Shown here in pieces: positions 9,199 through 19,195 of a DNA stretch of 64,000 nt. How positions within the stretch are numbered: position 1 is the stretch's first letter; the number at the start of each line of letters is the position of its first letter. The stretch spans positions 400,416-464,415 of the forward strand of contig NZ_KE384398.1 in NCBI RefSeq assembly GCF_000425585.1, read 5' to 3'. Below the pieces are notes generated by a model, which was not told the origin of the DNA, ran no database searches, and was given only the letters and a program-made list of their open reading frames with translations. The position numbers were made by a program, and so were the translations under genes. The stretch is from Terrimonas ferruginea DSM 30193 (GTDB taxonomy: Bacteria; Bacteroidota; Bacteroidia; Chitinophagales; Chitinophagaceae).

Positions 9199-11093
9199 TT
9201 TTTATACCATAACTGGAACATCAGCAGTGTCCATAATAAAGTGAACCTGTAGTTATCGCCGCTGTAATATTCATGTAGCAGCTTCGCTACCTGCTTATGA
9301 TCCAGCAGGCCATGTGCGGCCAGGCTTTTCTCCGATAAGTATTCATCAAAAAGCGGCCGCAGGTCTGAACGGAACCAATTAACCAACGGTATGGAAAAGC
9401 CCATTTTGGGGCGTTCCATTATTTCACGGGGCAGGTAGTCATGTACGATCTGGCGAAGCAGATATTTTGATACACCATTTCGGTATTTCATTTCATCCGG
9501 CAAAGTGGCAATCCATTCGATCAGTGAATGATCGAGTAAAGGCTCGCGGCCTTCCAGCGATATGTGCATCGTGGCACGGTCGACTTTCGTCAGGATGTCG
9601 CCGGGCAGATACGACAGGTAATCGAAGGCCAGCAACTGATCGAGACGGCCGGGCAATTTTCTTATTTCATTTTTGCGGAACAGTTCCACCGGCGATGCTG
9701 CTTGTGTGAACAAACCGGCCAGTGTATCCGGAGCGGCCGTCTGGTTGGCAAAATCGATCATGTCGGTCAGGTCGGTTTTGCCTTGCAGAAAATCAAGGTA
9801 TTTGGCAAGGTTATCAGCCGATATATTTCCTGAAAAAATTTTATTCAGCACCGTTTTCGGCGTATTGCGCAGCACGGTGGCTGCGAGCGGTCTTAACGCT
9901 GCAGGTATCTTGTCTTTTTTCGCGGCAATGCCCAGCAGGGCCGCGTGCCGTTCATAACCCGCAAACAACTCGTCGCCTCCATCGGCAGATAAGGCCACCG
10001 TTACCTGTTTGCGCGCAAAACGGCTGACCAGCATGGTGGGTATGGCCGAGCTGTCGGCAAAAGGTTCATCATAACATTCCGGCAGTTCGGGAATAATGGC
10101 TTTTGCATCATCGAAAGAACAATATAATTCATGGTGATCCGTGCCAAGGTGCGCCGCAACTTTGGCAGCGTGCTGCGCTTCATTGTATTTGGCATCGGTA
10201 AAACCAATCGTAAAGGTTTTGATTTTTTCGGAGCGGCCGCTTTGCAATAATGCCGTTACCAGCGAGCTGTCGTATCCGCCACTCAGGAACATTCCAACAG
10301 GTACATCACTGACCATGCGGTACTCACAGGCTTTTATGAGCCGCTGCCGCAATGCTTCTTTTGCCTCCGCATCGCCGATCTTTTGTTTGGGCTGACCATA
10401 ATAGTCCAGCACATCCCAGTAACGTTGTTGTGCAATATTGCCGCTCTTCAGGTCCACGCGCATACTGCAGCCGGGTTCCAGCTTCCAGGTATGTTTGAAT
10501 ATGGTATAAGGCGCGGGAACAAATGTATATTGAACATATAACCTGAACGCTTGCGGGTCGATCGCTTTTTCAAAACCGGGATAGGTGAAAAAAGCTTTCA
10601 GTTCGGATGCAAACAAAAAACATCCGTTGTGCTGATAATAGTATAAAGGTTTTACACCTGCGCGGTCGCGGCTGAGAAAAAGTTCTTGTTTTTCTTCATC
10701 GAAAATGGCGAAGGCAAACATGCCGGTGAATTTCTTCACGCATTCATCGCCCCATTGCTGGTAGGCATGCAGGATTACTTCCGTATCTGAACCGGAAATA
10801 AACACGTGTCCTTTAGCGCTCAGCTCTTCGCGAATCTCGCGGTAGTTATAAATTTCCCCGTTAAATATAATAGAGAGTCTGCGGTCCGGCGTAAACATCG
10901 GTTGCTTGCCGAGTGGCGAAAGATCGATGATGGAAAGTCTTCTGTGTCCAAGTCCCAACGTAGCGTTGTGCAGGGAAAAGACTTCCTGCCCCGAGGCATC
11001 AGGCCCGCGGTACGAAAGTGCATCCGTCATCTTCTTCAGTTCGGTGTCTCCCGCTTTCCCCGTATAATCAATGTATCCGGCTATTCCGCACAT
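9186..11093 (-). CDS. asnB: Asparagine synthetase (glutamine-hydrolysing)
   Basis: A 635-residue class II glutamine amidotransferase/asparagine synthetase. The nucleophile Cys2 is exposed in MCGIAGY, the glutaminase RGPDA and GHRRLSIIDLS motifs follow, and the C-terminal synthetase carries the SGGYDSS pyrophosphate loop. The length matches AsnB-type enzymes. Copies inside capsule loci are common in Bacteroidota and Proteobacteria and may amidate a uronic acid or other carboxyl sugar. Whether this one makes free asparagine or modifies the glycan cannot be told from sequence. Confidence 0.92.
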   Translation of the reverse strand: MCGIAGYIDYTGKAGDTELKKMTDALSYRGPDASGQEVFSLHNATLGLGHRRLSIIDLSPLGKQPMFTPDRRLSIIFNGEIYNYREIREELSAKGHVFISGSDTEVILHAYQQWGDECVKKFTGMFAFAIFDEEKQELFLSRDRAGVKPLYYYQHNGCFLFASELKAFFTYPGFEKAIDPQAFRLYVQYTFVPAPYTIFKHTWKLEPGCSMRVDLKSGNIAQQRYWDVLDYYGQPKQKIGDAEAKEALRQRLIKACEYRMVSDVPVGMFLSGGYDSSLVTALLQSGRSEKIKTFTIGFTDAKYNEAQHAAKVAAHLGTDHHELYCSFDDAKAIIPELPECYDEPFADSSAIPTMLVSRFARKQVTVALSADGGDELFAGYERHAALLGIAAKKDKIPAALRPLAATVLRNTPKTVLNKIFSGNISADNLAKYLDFLQGKTDLTDMIDFANQTAAPDTLAGLFTQAASPVELFRKNEIRKLPGRLDQLLAFDYLSYLPGDILTKVDRATMHISLEGREPLLDHSLIEWIATLPDEMKYRNGVSKYLLRQIVHDYLPREIMERPKMGFSIPLVNWFRSDLRPLFDEYLSEKSLAAHGLLDHKQVAKLLHEYYSGDNYRFTLLWTLLMFQLWYKKWMQ

Positions 11094-11105
11094 AAGGTCG
11101 CAAAA

Positions 11106-12191
11106 TTAATGAGCAGGCAAATGATACCCGCTGATGGTTTCCCTGTAAATGTCAATCAATCTTTGTATGTAAGTACCTTTACGCGCCACATCGCCTGCGT
11201 ATGCACGGGCTTTTTCTATCCGGCCCCGGTAGCGGCCTGGCGCAGTAAGATATTCTTTCAATATGCCTGCGGCTTCGGAAGGATCATCGAGACGGAAATA
11301 TTCCGCATGTTCGCCCGCAATATCTTTCAATGCAGGAATATCCGATAAGAGCACAGGCAGGTTAGCGGCCATCGCCTCGATTACCGACAAGGGATATCCT
11401 TCAAACTTCGATGCCATGATGAAGAGATCGTATTTCCCCAGCACACTGCTGACATCGGTGGTCTGTCCCATCATCCGCACATTGAGTTGTTCCTTTTCAA
11501 TGCGCTGATTGAATGCCGTGGCATCTCCGCCGCCGTAAATGTCGAGAGATACGGGCAGGCCCTTCAACCTGGCAAAAATATCCAGCAGGTACTGGTAGTT
11601 CTTTACTTCGCGGATGGTGCCCACTGCCACCACACGCAACTGTTCCGGAGCAGGGGTGACAGGTTTTATTTCAAAAAAACTGTCTTCAATAAAATTGGGA
11701 AGAACATACTTTTTTCCTTTGAACGAAATGGCCGAGGAAAAATCCTTTTCCAGCATGGGTGAAAGGAAAATCAGCGAGGCCTTGTCATCTCTGAACAAGG
11801 TTCTTTTTTCCACTGCCTTGAGAAATGGCCGTGTTTCACGGTCCTGTGTATACATGGTATGCAGCGTATGTATCTGCGGAATGTCTTTCGGTTTCACCAT
11901 GTTTACATACGAGCCGGCCGGATTCAGGTGTGTATGAATGATATCCGGCTTTTCCTCTTTGATCAGTCTGCGCAATCGGCGAAGTAAAAAAAGCAGGTCG
12001 GCGCCACCGCTGTAGTGGAGGTCCACTTTTTTCACGCCCGGATCTATCTTATCCAGCAAGGGCGAACCTCCGATAAAATAAGCAAGCGTATTGTTCACTT
12101 GCGGAGACAGGCCATTACCCTGGAGTGTATTGCTGAGCAACACTTCAGCGCCTCCGACATTCAGTGAATTGATCACATGTAAAACTTTCAT
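11106..12191 (-). CDS. GT4 family glycosyltransferase
   Basis: A 361-residue GT4 enzyme. N-terminal VLHVINSLNVGGAEVLLSN is the acceptor-site loop, and FEGYPLSVIEAMAANLPV near residue 262 is the E-x7-E donor motif with both Glu residues present. It lies 12 nt before asnB and 6 nt after the methyltransferase. It probably adds one residue of the repeat unit. Confidence 0.87.
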   Translation of the reverse strand: MKVLHVINSLNVGGAEVLLSNTLQGNGLSPQVNNTLAYFIGGSPLLDKIDPGVKKVDLHYSGGADLLFLLRRLRRLIKEEKPDIIHTHLNPAGSYVNMVKPKDIPQIHTLHTMYTQDRETRPFLKAVEKRTLFRDDKASLIFLSPMLEKDFSSAISFKGKKYVLPNFIEDSFFEIKPVTPAPEQLRVVAVGTIREVKNYQYLLDIFARLKGLPVSLDIYGGGDATAFNQRIEKEQLNVRMMGQTTDVSSVLGKYDLFIMASKFEGYPLSVIEAMAANLPVLLSDIPALKDIAGEHAEYFRLDDPSEAAGILKEYLTAPGRYRGRIEKARAYAGDVARKGTYIQRLIDIYRETISGYHLPAH

Positions 12192-12197
12192 GCAGTA

Positions 12198-12905
12198 TCA
12201 GCGGGCGAGTACGATCAGTGAAAATCCGCCCATTGTATTGGCCGCAAAATCTTTGTTCAGCGGGTAAAATATGCGCCGGAGGAAATTGCAGAACCTGTTA
12301 AAAAGGGTTAGTCCTTTATTGTTTACTTCCAATGCCGTTTTGGTATAAGCCCAGTCGATCACCTCCTGTCCGCTGTCGCGGATGGTGGCCAATGCGGTTT
12401 CTTTATTGAAATAATGCAGATGTCCGACAGACTTTCTCACATGTTTGAAATTATTGATGGCGATGGAAAACATGGAGATATCGAGCGGTATATGATAGAT
12501 CTTGTATGTTGCTTTTTGCGAAGCGGTGCGGATGAATCCGAGGTAATCATCTACGTGTTCAAACACATCGATCATCAGCAGCAGATCAAAATGTTTGTCG
12601 GTGTTGAGCAGGTTTTCCTGGAAAAACTCCAGGCGGTCTTTTTTTCGTTGCTCCATCAGTTTGAACGCATCCGGCGCTATTTCGTATCCGGAGAAAGCAA
12701 TGGATTGATCGGGAAGCCGCTGGTGTAGCTGGTTGAGTATCTCACCCGCACCACATCCGATCTCTACTACTGTTTTGGGTTGAAGATTGTTTTTCTCCAT
12801 AATCTTGATGATCTGTGTGGCTTTCCATGGAGAATCTTCTACGTGCCATGTCGGGTTCTGGTGGAGGTATTCGCTGTCGGTTACAGCATAGTCGGTGGGT
12901 GTCAT
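12198..12905 (-). CDS. Class I SAM-dependent methyltransferase
   Basis: A 235-residue methyltransferase of the Methyltransf_23 type. Motif I VVEIGCGAGEIL lies near residues 44-55, and the post-I acidic region and motif LLLMIDVFEHVDD follow around residue 110. In glycan loci such enzymes usually O-methylate a terminal sugar or cap chain growth. It lies 6 nt before the GT4 gene and 31 nt after the GT2 gene. Acceptor is unknown. Confidence 0.85.
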   Translation of the reverse strand: MTPTDYAVTDSEYLHQNPTWHVEDSPWKATQIIKIMEKNNLQPKTVVEIGCGAGEILNQLHQRLPDQSIAFSGYEIAPDAFKLMEQRKKDRLEFFQENLLNTDKHFDLLLMIDVFEHVDDYLGFIRTASQKATYKIYHIPLDISMFSIAINNFKHVRKSVGHLHYFNKETALATIRDSGQEVIDWAYTKTALEVNNKGLTLFNRFCNFLRRIFYPLNKDFAANTMGGFSLIVLAR

Positions 12906-12936
12906 AAGAAAAAGGTAGTTTGGTTTGCGTAAATTA

Positions 12937-13929
12937 TCATACCCGGAATAATCGTTTCGCAGGCCGAACGATCGGATTGTAAAGATATTTCACATAGAGG
13001 AATTTTTTACTGTAAACAATTTGCCGGTAAATGGCGGGGTACTTTTTTTTCACGTAACCGGCAAACTTCCGGAACTCCGCGGGACGGTTAACGATCATAT
13101 AAAGCAGAGTATACCTTACATGATAAAATAAAAACTCGTTTTTCCATTCAAGGAGTCGTGTGGGATCAGCGGCTTTCCGTTCGTGCGCATAGGCATGAGA
13201 CTGTTCGATCATGCCGAGTATGTCGTTGATGGCGGCATCCGCAGACATGGCTGTAACACCCAGGTTATTATCGTGCATCCGGATGATGTAGCATGGCTCA
13301 TTCAGGCAAACCACATCACTCACTGCCATCAGCATAAAATTGATCCGCTGATCGTCGCACAGTTTGATATCAGAGAAATTAATATTGTTCGCCCGCATGA
13401 TATGGGCATTGACGAGGCATCCGCCCCACCCTCTTGAAATAAAAGGCGGCAGGAAAAAAATGTCCATGCCTTTGTTCATGGTAGTATGGAACAATAATTC
13501 TTCGCGAATCGGATCATTTGAAACAAATTCGCCGGTTTTCTCAAAAAACAACTTAGACCGTCCGAAAATAATCCCTACATCCTGGCGGTTGCCGACAGCT
13601 TTGATGGCATCGGAAATGAACGAAGGATTTTCAAGATAATCGTCACTCCCGAGATTCATCAGGTAGTCGCCTTTGGCGAGTTCCATAAAGGTAAGCCGGT
13701 AATTAAGCGCTATACCCAGGTTTTTCTCATTGCGAAAAAAGCGTACACGCGGATCATTCAGGTAAGGTTTGATGACCTCCACAGAATTGTCCGTACTGCA
13801 GTCATCATTTACCACTATTTCAAGGTTGGGATAATTTTGTTGTAAAGCCGATTCTATTGCCTGTGCGATCCATTGCTGACGGTTATAGGAAGTAATAACA
13901 ACACTGACCAGCGGTAATTTTTCATCCAT
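12937..13929 (-). CDS. GT2 family glycosyltransferase
   Basis: A 330-residue GT-A fold transferase of family GT2. SVVITSYNR at residues 9-17 starts the nucleotide-binding fold, NDDCSTDNS near residue 40 is the first Asp motif, and LGSDDYLENP near residue 95 is the DXD-type metal site. The C-terminal third is not a membrane domain, so it acts as a peripheral inner-membrane enzyme. The start overlaps the flippase stop by 8 nt. Confidence 0.9.
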   Translation of the reverse strand: MDEKLPLVSVVITSYNRQQWIAQAIESALQQNYPNLEIVVNDDCSTDNSVEVIKPYLNDPRVRFFRNEKNLGIALNYRLTFMELAKGDYLMNLGSDDYLENPSFISDAIKAVGNRQDVGIIFGRSKLFFEKTGEFVSNDPIREELLFHTTMNKGMDIFFLPPFISRGWGGCLVNAHIMRANNINFSDIKLCDDQRINFMLMAVSDVVCLNEPCYIIRMHDNNLGVTAMSADAAINDILGMIEQSHAYAHERKAADPTRLLEWKNEFLFYHVRYTLLYMIVNRPAEFRKFAGYVKKKYPAIYRQIVYSKKFLYVKYLYNPIVRPAKRLFRV

Positions 13930-15427
13930 TGTGTTTAAGTTTTAGCAACTGCCGGGCAAGTTGCCGGGCTTCGGGCATTGACAATAATGTAACGGCAAAC
14001 GCAAATGCAAGCATTGTGCCCAGTCCAAGCAGGTTGAGATGGAAAGAGGGAAAATAGATAGCAAGAATCAGCTTGACGGCGGAAAGAAAAACAAGTGGAG
14101 GAAGCAATACCAGGAGGTTGTCTTTGACATACCAGTTCCACAATTCTGTTGTCAGCAGTTTGCGGTGGATGAGCGGCTGACTGATCAGTACATATCCCGC
14201 ATTTACTGACAGCCATACAAAAGACGCACCCACTGCCCCGTATAGATTAGTCCATACAAAAAGTAGCGGGATAAGAATAACAACGGCCACGATATTCTGG
14301 TAGATCGTAAAACGCGTCCAGCCATGCGCGATCATCAGGTTATAAGGGATGACCACGATACCGTTGCAAAGACTTCCGACGATCATGATCTGTGCCAGCA
14401 ATACTGTAGCGTCGGCAGTGACGGCGTTCTTTGTCCAGCTAAACAGAAAATCGTACGTAAAAAAAAGTAAGACCAGTCCGATCGGATACAGTAAAGCGCC
14501 CATGATCCGGCATGCCTGATGATATAGTTTTTTCAGTGCTTCCTGGTCATTGGAAACCACGAGACCGGAAAAGCGCGGAAAGAATGCGGTACTGACCGGC
14601 CCCACCAGCATAGCCAGGCTGGTGGCAATAGTAAAAGCCAGTACATAGTACCCGAATTGTGTAAGCGGCAATATTTTACTCAGAACGATCTTATCTGCCT
14701 GCGATAGAAAAAAGCTGATAAGGCCAATGCCGGTCATGCCTATGGCAAATCTTCCGATCCGGCGGATCTGTTCGCCTGAAAAGGCCGGCCGTCTGCCTTC
14801 CGGCATCGAGCGCCAGAAATAAAAACGCATCACCAGCACATAAACGAAGCTGAGGCTGGCCTGCCATAAAAAAAAAGCATTAAGTGTGGGAGAAAAAAAA
14901 GCGAGTACAATCAGCACGCCGGCTCCTCTGAGCGTACTCATCACTACGAGGATGATATTGTTGGTCACCTGCCTCTCCAGACCGGTAAGACCGCCATTGT
15001 ATAAACTGATAGGCCACTGGAAGGCGATCACCGCTCCCATGAGCGCTACGGATTGCTTAACCACAGCCGGCGGCAGGGTTTCAGCTTTGATCCAGCGTGT
15101 GGAGATAAATCCTGACAGCGCTACCACCAATACCGCGATCAGAATGCCGATGAGCCAGTAGATCAACTCCAGTGAAAAAGCAAGGTCCCTGATTTTCCTG
15201 ACCTCGCCGGGTTGTGAACGGAACCTCGCGAGTTCACGGCTAAGGGTGGTGCTTAATCCCAGATCGAGTATGGCCATCGATCCCAGCAGCGTGCCATAAA
15301 ACCCAACCAGGCCATATGACTCCATACCAAGATAACGGATATAGAAGGGTATCAGCAGTACAACAATAGCGGCTGCCCATACTTTACCGATTACGTTGGC
15401 GGAGATATTTAATTTTATCGCAGACAC
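13922..15427 (-). CDS. Wzx-like polysaccharide flippase (MOP/PST superfamily)
   Basis: A 501-residue integral membrane protein with 12-14 predicted helices. The N-terminus (NVIGKVWAAAIVVLLIPFYI, then DLGLSTTLSRELAR) is typical of the PST family of lipid-linked oligosaccharide flippases. It should move the undecaprenyl-linked repeat unit to the periplasmic face for polymerisation. With the Wza and Wzc homologues and a Wzy-like protein in the same locus, a Wzx/Wzy pathway is the simplest reading. It abuts the RmlD-like gene directly. Confidence 0.88.
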   Translation of the reverse strand: MSAIKLNISANVIGKVWAAAIVVLLIPFYIRYLGMESYGLVGFYGTLLGSMAILDLGLSTTLSRELARFRSQPGEVRKIRDLAFSLELIYWLIGILIAVLVVALSGFISTRWIKAETLPPAVVKQSVALMGAVIAFQWPISLYNGGLTGLERQVTNNIILVVMSTLRGAGVLIVLAFFSPTLNAFFLWQASLSFVYVLVMRFYFWRSMPEGRRPAFSGEQIRRIGRFAIGMTGIGLISFFLSQADKIVLSKILPLTQFGYYVLAFTIATSLAMLVGPVSTAFFPRFSGLVVSNDQEALKKLYHQACRIMGALLYPIGLVLLFFTYDFLFSWTKNAVTADATVLLAQIMIVGSLCNGIVVIPYNLMIAHGWTRFTIYQNIVAVVILIPLLFVWTNLYGAVGASFVWLSVNAGYVLISQPLIHRKLLTTELWNWYVKDNLLVLLPPLVFLSAVKLILAIYFPSFHLNLLGLGTMLAFAFAVTLLSMPEARQLARQLLKLKHNG

Positions 15428-16159
15428 TCAGCTTTTGTAAAATGTCTTAAGGTCCTGCAATTGCCGGCCGATTTGTCCGGCATACCAGTTGCCCGTTAGC
15501 GGCTCCACGCTTCTCGTATCGCTTTCAACCGGCAAAATTTCCACCGGTTTTTCAAAAACATCTCTGAATATTGTCAGCAGTTTATATTTCGAAACCGTAT
15601 CAGAATACGGAATGATCAACCGATCGTGTGTTTCGCCCTGAATTATCTTCAGGCAAACCTGTGCCCACTGAAGTGTGGTGATTCCATTCCAGAGATGGTC
15701 TGTAAATCCTTTGAGCTGTTCTGCTGTGGAAGACAGGAACCAGGGAAGAAGCGATCTTGGCTGGTCGCCCGTCTCCATGCCAATAACGGAACAGCGGATA
15801 ATAAAAGCGTTGGGGAAAGATTGCAGCGTATCATCGGCGCACCACTTGGACAATGCATAGGCCGATTCTGCCGTAAGCAGGTTGGTAGACGGATGAATAA
15901 CACCTGCACCTGTGGAAGCAAGAAATACGGGAAGCCCGTAATTGACAAGGTAGATTTCCCTTTCATCCGGATTGGACTGAGGAATCCTGGCCGCGCAGTT
16001 GACGATCCAGTCAAACGAATGAGTACGAAAGAACCCGATAAACTCCTCGCCTGGCCAGCGTGCATCTACCGTTGTCAGTTCAATGCCCGGTATAGTACGA
16101 AGCAGCTTATCTACTGCATTTCCCAACATGCCCCTGTGTCCCACTACACACACTCTCAT
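15428..16159 (-). CDS. RmlD-like NAD(P)-dependent sugar reductase
   Basis: A 243-residue extended SDR protein. VVGHRGMLGNAV (residues 5-16) is the RmlD-type nucleotide loop and YALSK (Tyr101, Lys105) is the catalytic pair. It is about 45 residues shorter than ordinary dTDP-4-dehydrorhamnose reductase. With RmlA and RmlB in the operon and a C-methyltransferase overlapping by 4 nt, it is likely the final 4-keto reductase for a methyl-branched deoxysugar. That substrate is an inference. Confidence 0.75.
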   Translation of the reverse strand: MRVCVVGHRGMLGNAVDKLLRTIPGIELTTVDARWPGEEFIGFFRTHSFDWIVNCAARIPQSNPDEREIYLVNYGLPVFLASTGAGVIHPSTNLLTAESAYALSKWCADDTLQSFPNAFIIRCSVIGMETGDQPRSLLPWFLSSTAEQLKGFTDHLWNGITTLQWAQVCLKIIQGETHDRLIIPYSDTVSKYKLLTIFRDVFEKPVEILPVESDTRSVEPLTGNWYAGQIGRQLQDLKTFYKS

Positions 16160-17400
16160 AATACATTGTTGAGCTGCTGTTCTTTCTTCAATATCCGGGG
16201 CTGCGGGAAAAGTACGAGGTAATCATTTGCATTGATTTTGCTGCTGATCATATTGTAGTAATTCCAGGCAAAAACAAGCACTACATCGTATTGTTCGGCA
16301 GCCGCTTCCTCCGTGAATTTAATTACCGGGATATTACAAGCCGGAATGAACCTATTCACCCGCTCTGGTGACTGGTCAAAGATGTACTTTACGTCTGCTG
16401 TACCGAGTCCCAGCAGATTGCAAAAAATATTGCATCTCCCAGAGGCACCGAAGCCAATGATCGACCGGCCTTCCGCACGTAACTTGCGAATGGCTTGCTG
16501 GCAGCTCGCCACATGTTGCTTGATCTGTTTGTCAAACGCTACAAATTCTTCCGAACTGGTAATACCGGCCGCTCGCTCCTTAGCAATCTGCTGCTCGATT
16601 TTTTCCGGCATCTCGCTGATATTCTTGCGTGCGAAAATCCGAATGGAACCCGAATGCGTGTCGATCAGGTCAAAGTCATATAAAGTCATACCGTGCAGGC
16701 GGAACAGATTGTTAAGGCTGAACACGGAATGATAGAACATATGTTCATGGTAAATAAAATCATATTGATTTCCCTCTACCAGGTTAAGCAGGTAATGTAC
16801 TTCGGCCACAAAAGACCCATCTTCTTCCAGGCAATATTTGATCCCTTCAATTACGGCAGTAAGATCGTTAATGTGAGCAAAAACATTGTTGGCCACAACA
16901 ATCCGGGCAGATCCTCCGAGACCATATTTCACGGCATTGTCATAATTGAAAAAGTCAACGATCACTTCGCAGCCTTTATCCTTCGCTACCTGCGAAATAT
17001 TGAGCGAAGGTTCGAAACCGGTTGCTTTAATACCAAGGTCGTTAAACGGTTTGAGTAACACACCGTCATTACTTCCGAATTCGATCACAGCTTTGTTTTC
17101 TTCCTTCAGCGAAAAACGCTTATCGAGGTAGGTCGCCACATCGGAAAAATGTTTGGTAAGGCCAATAGAAGACATATACCTGTAGTCGCGGAACAACACA
17201 TTTGAATCGACAATTGTATCTACCTGCAGCAGGCCACAGTTATCACAAAAAAGCAGATTGCAGTCATAGGATTGTTCGTCACGGATCTGCTCGATGGAAG
17301 GGAAATAACCGGCCAGCGGAATTGAACCGAATTCGATCACCGGCTTTAAAGATTCTTTCTGACGGCAGCCGGAACAATACACTCTTTTAACGGATGACAT
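16156..17400 (-). CDS. NDP-sugar C-methyltransferase with N-terminal zinc-binding domain
   Basis: A 414-residue protein with the domain order of TylC3/TcaB9-type sugar C-methyltransferases. The N-terminal four-Cys zinc site uses Cys9, Cys12, Cys52 and Cys55. The central SAM domain has VIEFGSNDGVLL near residue 104, and the C-terminal domain has IIGFGASGRCN near residue 316. These enzymes put a methyl branch on carbon 3 of a 4-keto-6-deoxy NDP-sugar. Here the 4-keto sugar would come from RmlA and RmlB of the same operon. The gene overlaps the RmlD-like gene by 4 nt. Confidence 0.85.
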   Translation of the reverse strand: MSSVKRVYCSGCRQKESLKPVIEFGSIPLAGYFPSIEQIRDEQSYDCNLLFCDNCGLLQVDTIVDSNVLFRDYRYMSSIGLTKHFSDVATYLDKRFSLKEENKAVIEFGSNDGVLLKPFNDLGIKATGFEPSLNISQVAKDKGCEVIVDFFNYDNAVKYGLGGSARIVVANNVFAHINDLTAVIEGIKYCLEEDGSFVAEVHYLLNLVEGNQYDFIYHEHMFYHSVFSLNNLFRLHGMTLYDFDLIDTHSGSIRIFARKNISEMPEKIEQQIAKERAAGITSSEEFVAFDKQIKQHVASCQQAIRKLRAEGRSIIGFGASGRCNIFCNLLGLGTADVKYIFDQSPERVNRFIPACNIPVIKFTEEAAAEQYDVVLVFAWNYYNMISSKINANDYLVLFPQPRILKKEQQLNNVL

Positions 17401-17401
17401 A

Positions 17402-18334
17402 TTAAGGTTTGAAGTAGTTGGAAAGGATTCGATCGAGTTCTTCTCTTGAGACGGCTACATCTTTTGAAGAAAATTCGCCACTGGCGAATGATGGAATAGC
17501 CGGGGAAATGTCTTTATAGTGCATAAGGAAGATATTGTCTTCCTTATCATAAATCGTTCTTGGGAGTTCTTCCGCCGCGATCATGATCTCGTGCAGTTTC
17601 TCGGAGATACGGGGCTGGCCTTTTTTATAAGACAGTCCGAATTTCTCGTGGAAAATTTCAAACAGGTCAGATACTTTGTGGCTCTTCAGGTTGGGAACTA
17701 CATTTACACCCGACTTCTCCAGTGAATGTTCGATGAGGTCCATCGCTTCTTCGATGTCGATCATGAAGCGTGTCATATCGGAAGAATAAAGTGTAAGCGG
17801 ATAATTTTTGCGGATGGCTTCCCACATCAGGGGTATAACGCTGCCGGTAGAATTGAGTACGTTGCCATAGATCGCGCAGGAAAGACGGATGCCCGAAGTT
17901 GGTGCATTGACGATGAAAGATTCACCGGCTACGAACTTCATGGACCCGTAAAGCGTCGTGGCGGCGCGGCTTTTATCGGAAGAAATAAAACAGGCTGCTT
18001 CCATGTTGTTTTCTTCAGCGGCGCGGCGGGAGTTCAGGGCGCCATTGACAATAATCTTCACCCCTTCTTCCACGTTTTGGTCCACCGCTTCGATCTGCTT
18101 GAGCGAAGCCGCAAAGATGCCGATCTCATGTCCGGCACTCGCTCGTTTCAACAGGTCGAAGTTGCGAATATCACCTACCACGCAACGGATGCGGGGGAAT
18201 TCCTTTTTCAGGTAGTAATGCTTTGATTCATCGCGACTGAATACCGTTACTTCGTTGTCTTCATGGTAACGTCTGATCAGGTTTTTGCCAAGGTAGCCGG
18301 CACCGCCTGTGATAAAAATCCGCTTATTTTTCAT
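17402..18334 (-). CDS. Polysaccharide biosynthesis dehydratase/epimerase (PseB/CapD-like SDR)
   Basis: A 310-residue SDR enzyme of the Polysacc_synt_2 group. TGGAGYLGKNL (residues 9-19) binds NAD(P). The catalytic set Asp120-Lys121 and Tyr129-Lys133 (SSDKS...YGSMK) matches 4,6-dehydratases with 5-epimerase ability such as PseB and CapE, rather than FlaA1-type proteins with Met in place of Tyr. The substrate may be UDP-GlcNAc or the dTDP-sugar handled by the neighbouring enzymes. It lies 2 nt before the C-methyltransferase gene and 3 nt after rmlA. Confidence 0.8.
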   Translation of the reverse strand: MKNKRIFITGGAGYLGKNLIRRYHEDNEVTVFSRDESKHYYLKKEFPRIRCVVGDIRNFDLLKRASAGHEIGIFAASLKQIEAVDQNVEEGVKIIVNGALNSRRAAEENNMEAACFISSDKSRAATTLYGSMKFVAGESFIVNAPTSGIRLSCAIYGNVLNSTGSVIPLMWEAIRKNYPLTLYSSDMTRFMIDIEEAMDLIEHSLEKSGVNVVPNLKSHKVSDLFEIFHEKFGLSYKKGQPRISEKLHEIMIAAEELPRTIYDKEDNIFLMHYKDISPAIPSFASGEFSSKDVAVSREELDRILSNYFKP

Positions 18335-18337
18335 GTG

Positions 18338-19195
18338 TTAAATTACTTGTTTTAAATAGGCTCCGTAACCGCTTTTGGCGAGGCCTTCTGCTAGTTGCAA
18401 CAATTGTTCCCGTGAAATAAAATTGTTTTTATATGCGATCTCTTCGATGCACCCGATCTTGGTGCCCTGCCGTTTCTCTATTACGCGGATGAACTCGCTG
18501 GCATCGCTCAAAGAATCGAATGTGCCGGTATCCAGCCATGCCGTTCCGCGGTCGAGGACTGCCACGTGCAAAGCTTTCCGGCTAAGGTATTCCCGGTTAA
18601 CGTCGGTGATCTCGTATTCACCGCGTGCGGACGGTTTCAGGTTGCGGGCAATTTCCACCACCTGGTTATCATAAAAATAAAGTCCCGGCACAGCATAGCT
18701 TGATTTCGGGACCGCAGGTTTTTCTTCAATGGAAACGGCATTCATCTGGTCGTCGAATTCCACTACGCCGTAACGTTCGGGATCTGACACGCGGTAGGCA
18801 AATACATAACCGCCTTCGATATCGGACAGGCGTTGCAATTGCCGGCCCAATCCCATACCGTAAAAAATATTATCTCCAAGCACGAGGGCCACTTTATCCG
18901 ATCCGATAAAATCCGCACCGATCACAAAAGCCTGCGCCAGTCCGTTTGGATTTTCCTGTGTGGCATATTCAAAACGGCAACCTACCTGTGAGCCATCGCC
19001 CAGCAGGCGTTTGAAAGCAGCATTGTCTTCCGGAGTAGTAATGATGAGGATCTCGCGTATGCCGGCCATCATCAATGTAGACAAGGGATAATAAATCATC
19101 GGCTTGTCGTAGATCGGCATCAGCTGTTTGGAGATCGCCTTGGTAATGGGATACAGGCGCGTACCCGATCCGCCGGCGAGAATGATTCCTTTCAT
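18338..19195 (-). CDS. rmlA: Glucose-1-phosphate thymidylyltransferase
   Basis: RmlA makes dTDP-glucose from dTTP and glucose 1-phosphate. The start at 19195 gives [18 protein letters not shown], the canonical N-terminus and nucleotide loop, and a normal length of 285 residues. A longer frame adds 23 residues that do not belong to the family. This ATG overlaps the rmlB stop as [19 protein letters not shown] and the VLGDNIFYG metal-binding segment are present. RmlC and RmlD orthologues do not follow, which is unusual for a rhamnose operon. Confidence 0.95.
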   Translation of the reverse strand: MKGIILAGGSGTRLYPITKAISKQLMPIYDKPMIYYPLSTLMMAGIREILIITTPEDNAAFKRLLGDGSQVGCRFEYATQENPNGLAQAFVIGADFIGSDKVALVLGDNIFYGMGLGRQLQRLSDIEGGYVFAYRVSDPERYGVVEFDDQMNAVSIEEKPAVPKSSYAVPGLYFYDNQVVEIARNLKPSARGEYEITDVNREYLSRKALHVAVLDRGTAWLDTGTFDSLSDASEFIRVIEKRQGTKIGCIEEIAYKNNFISREQLLQLAEGLAKSGYGAYLKQVI

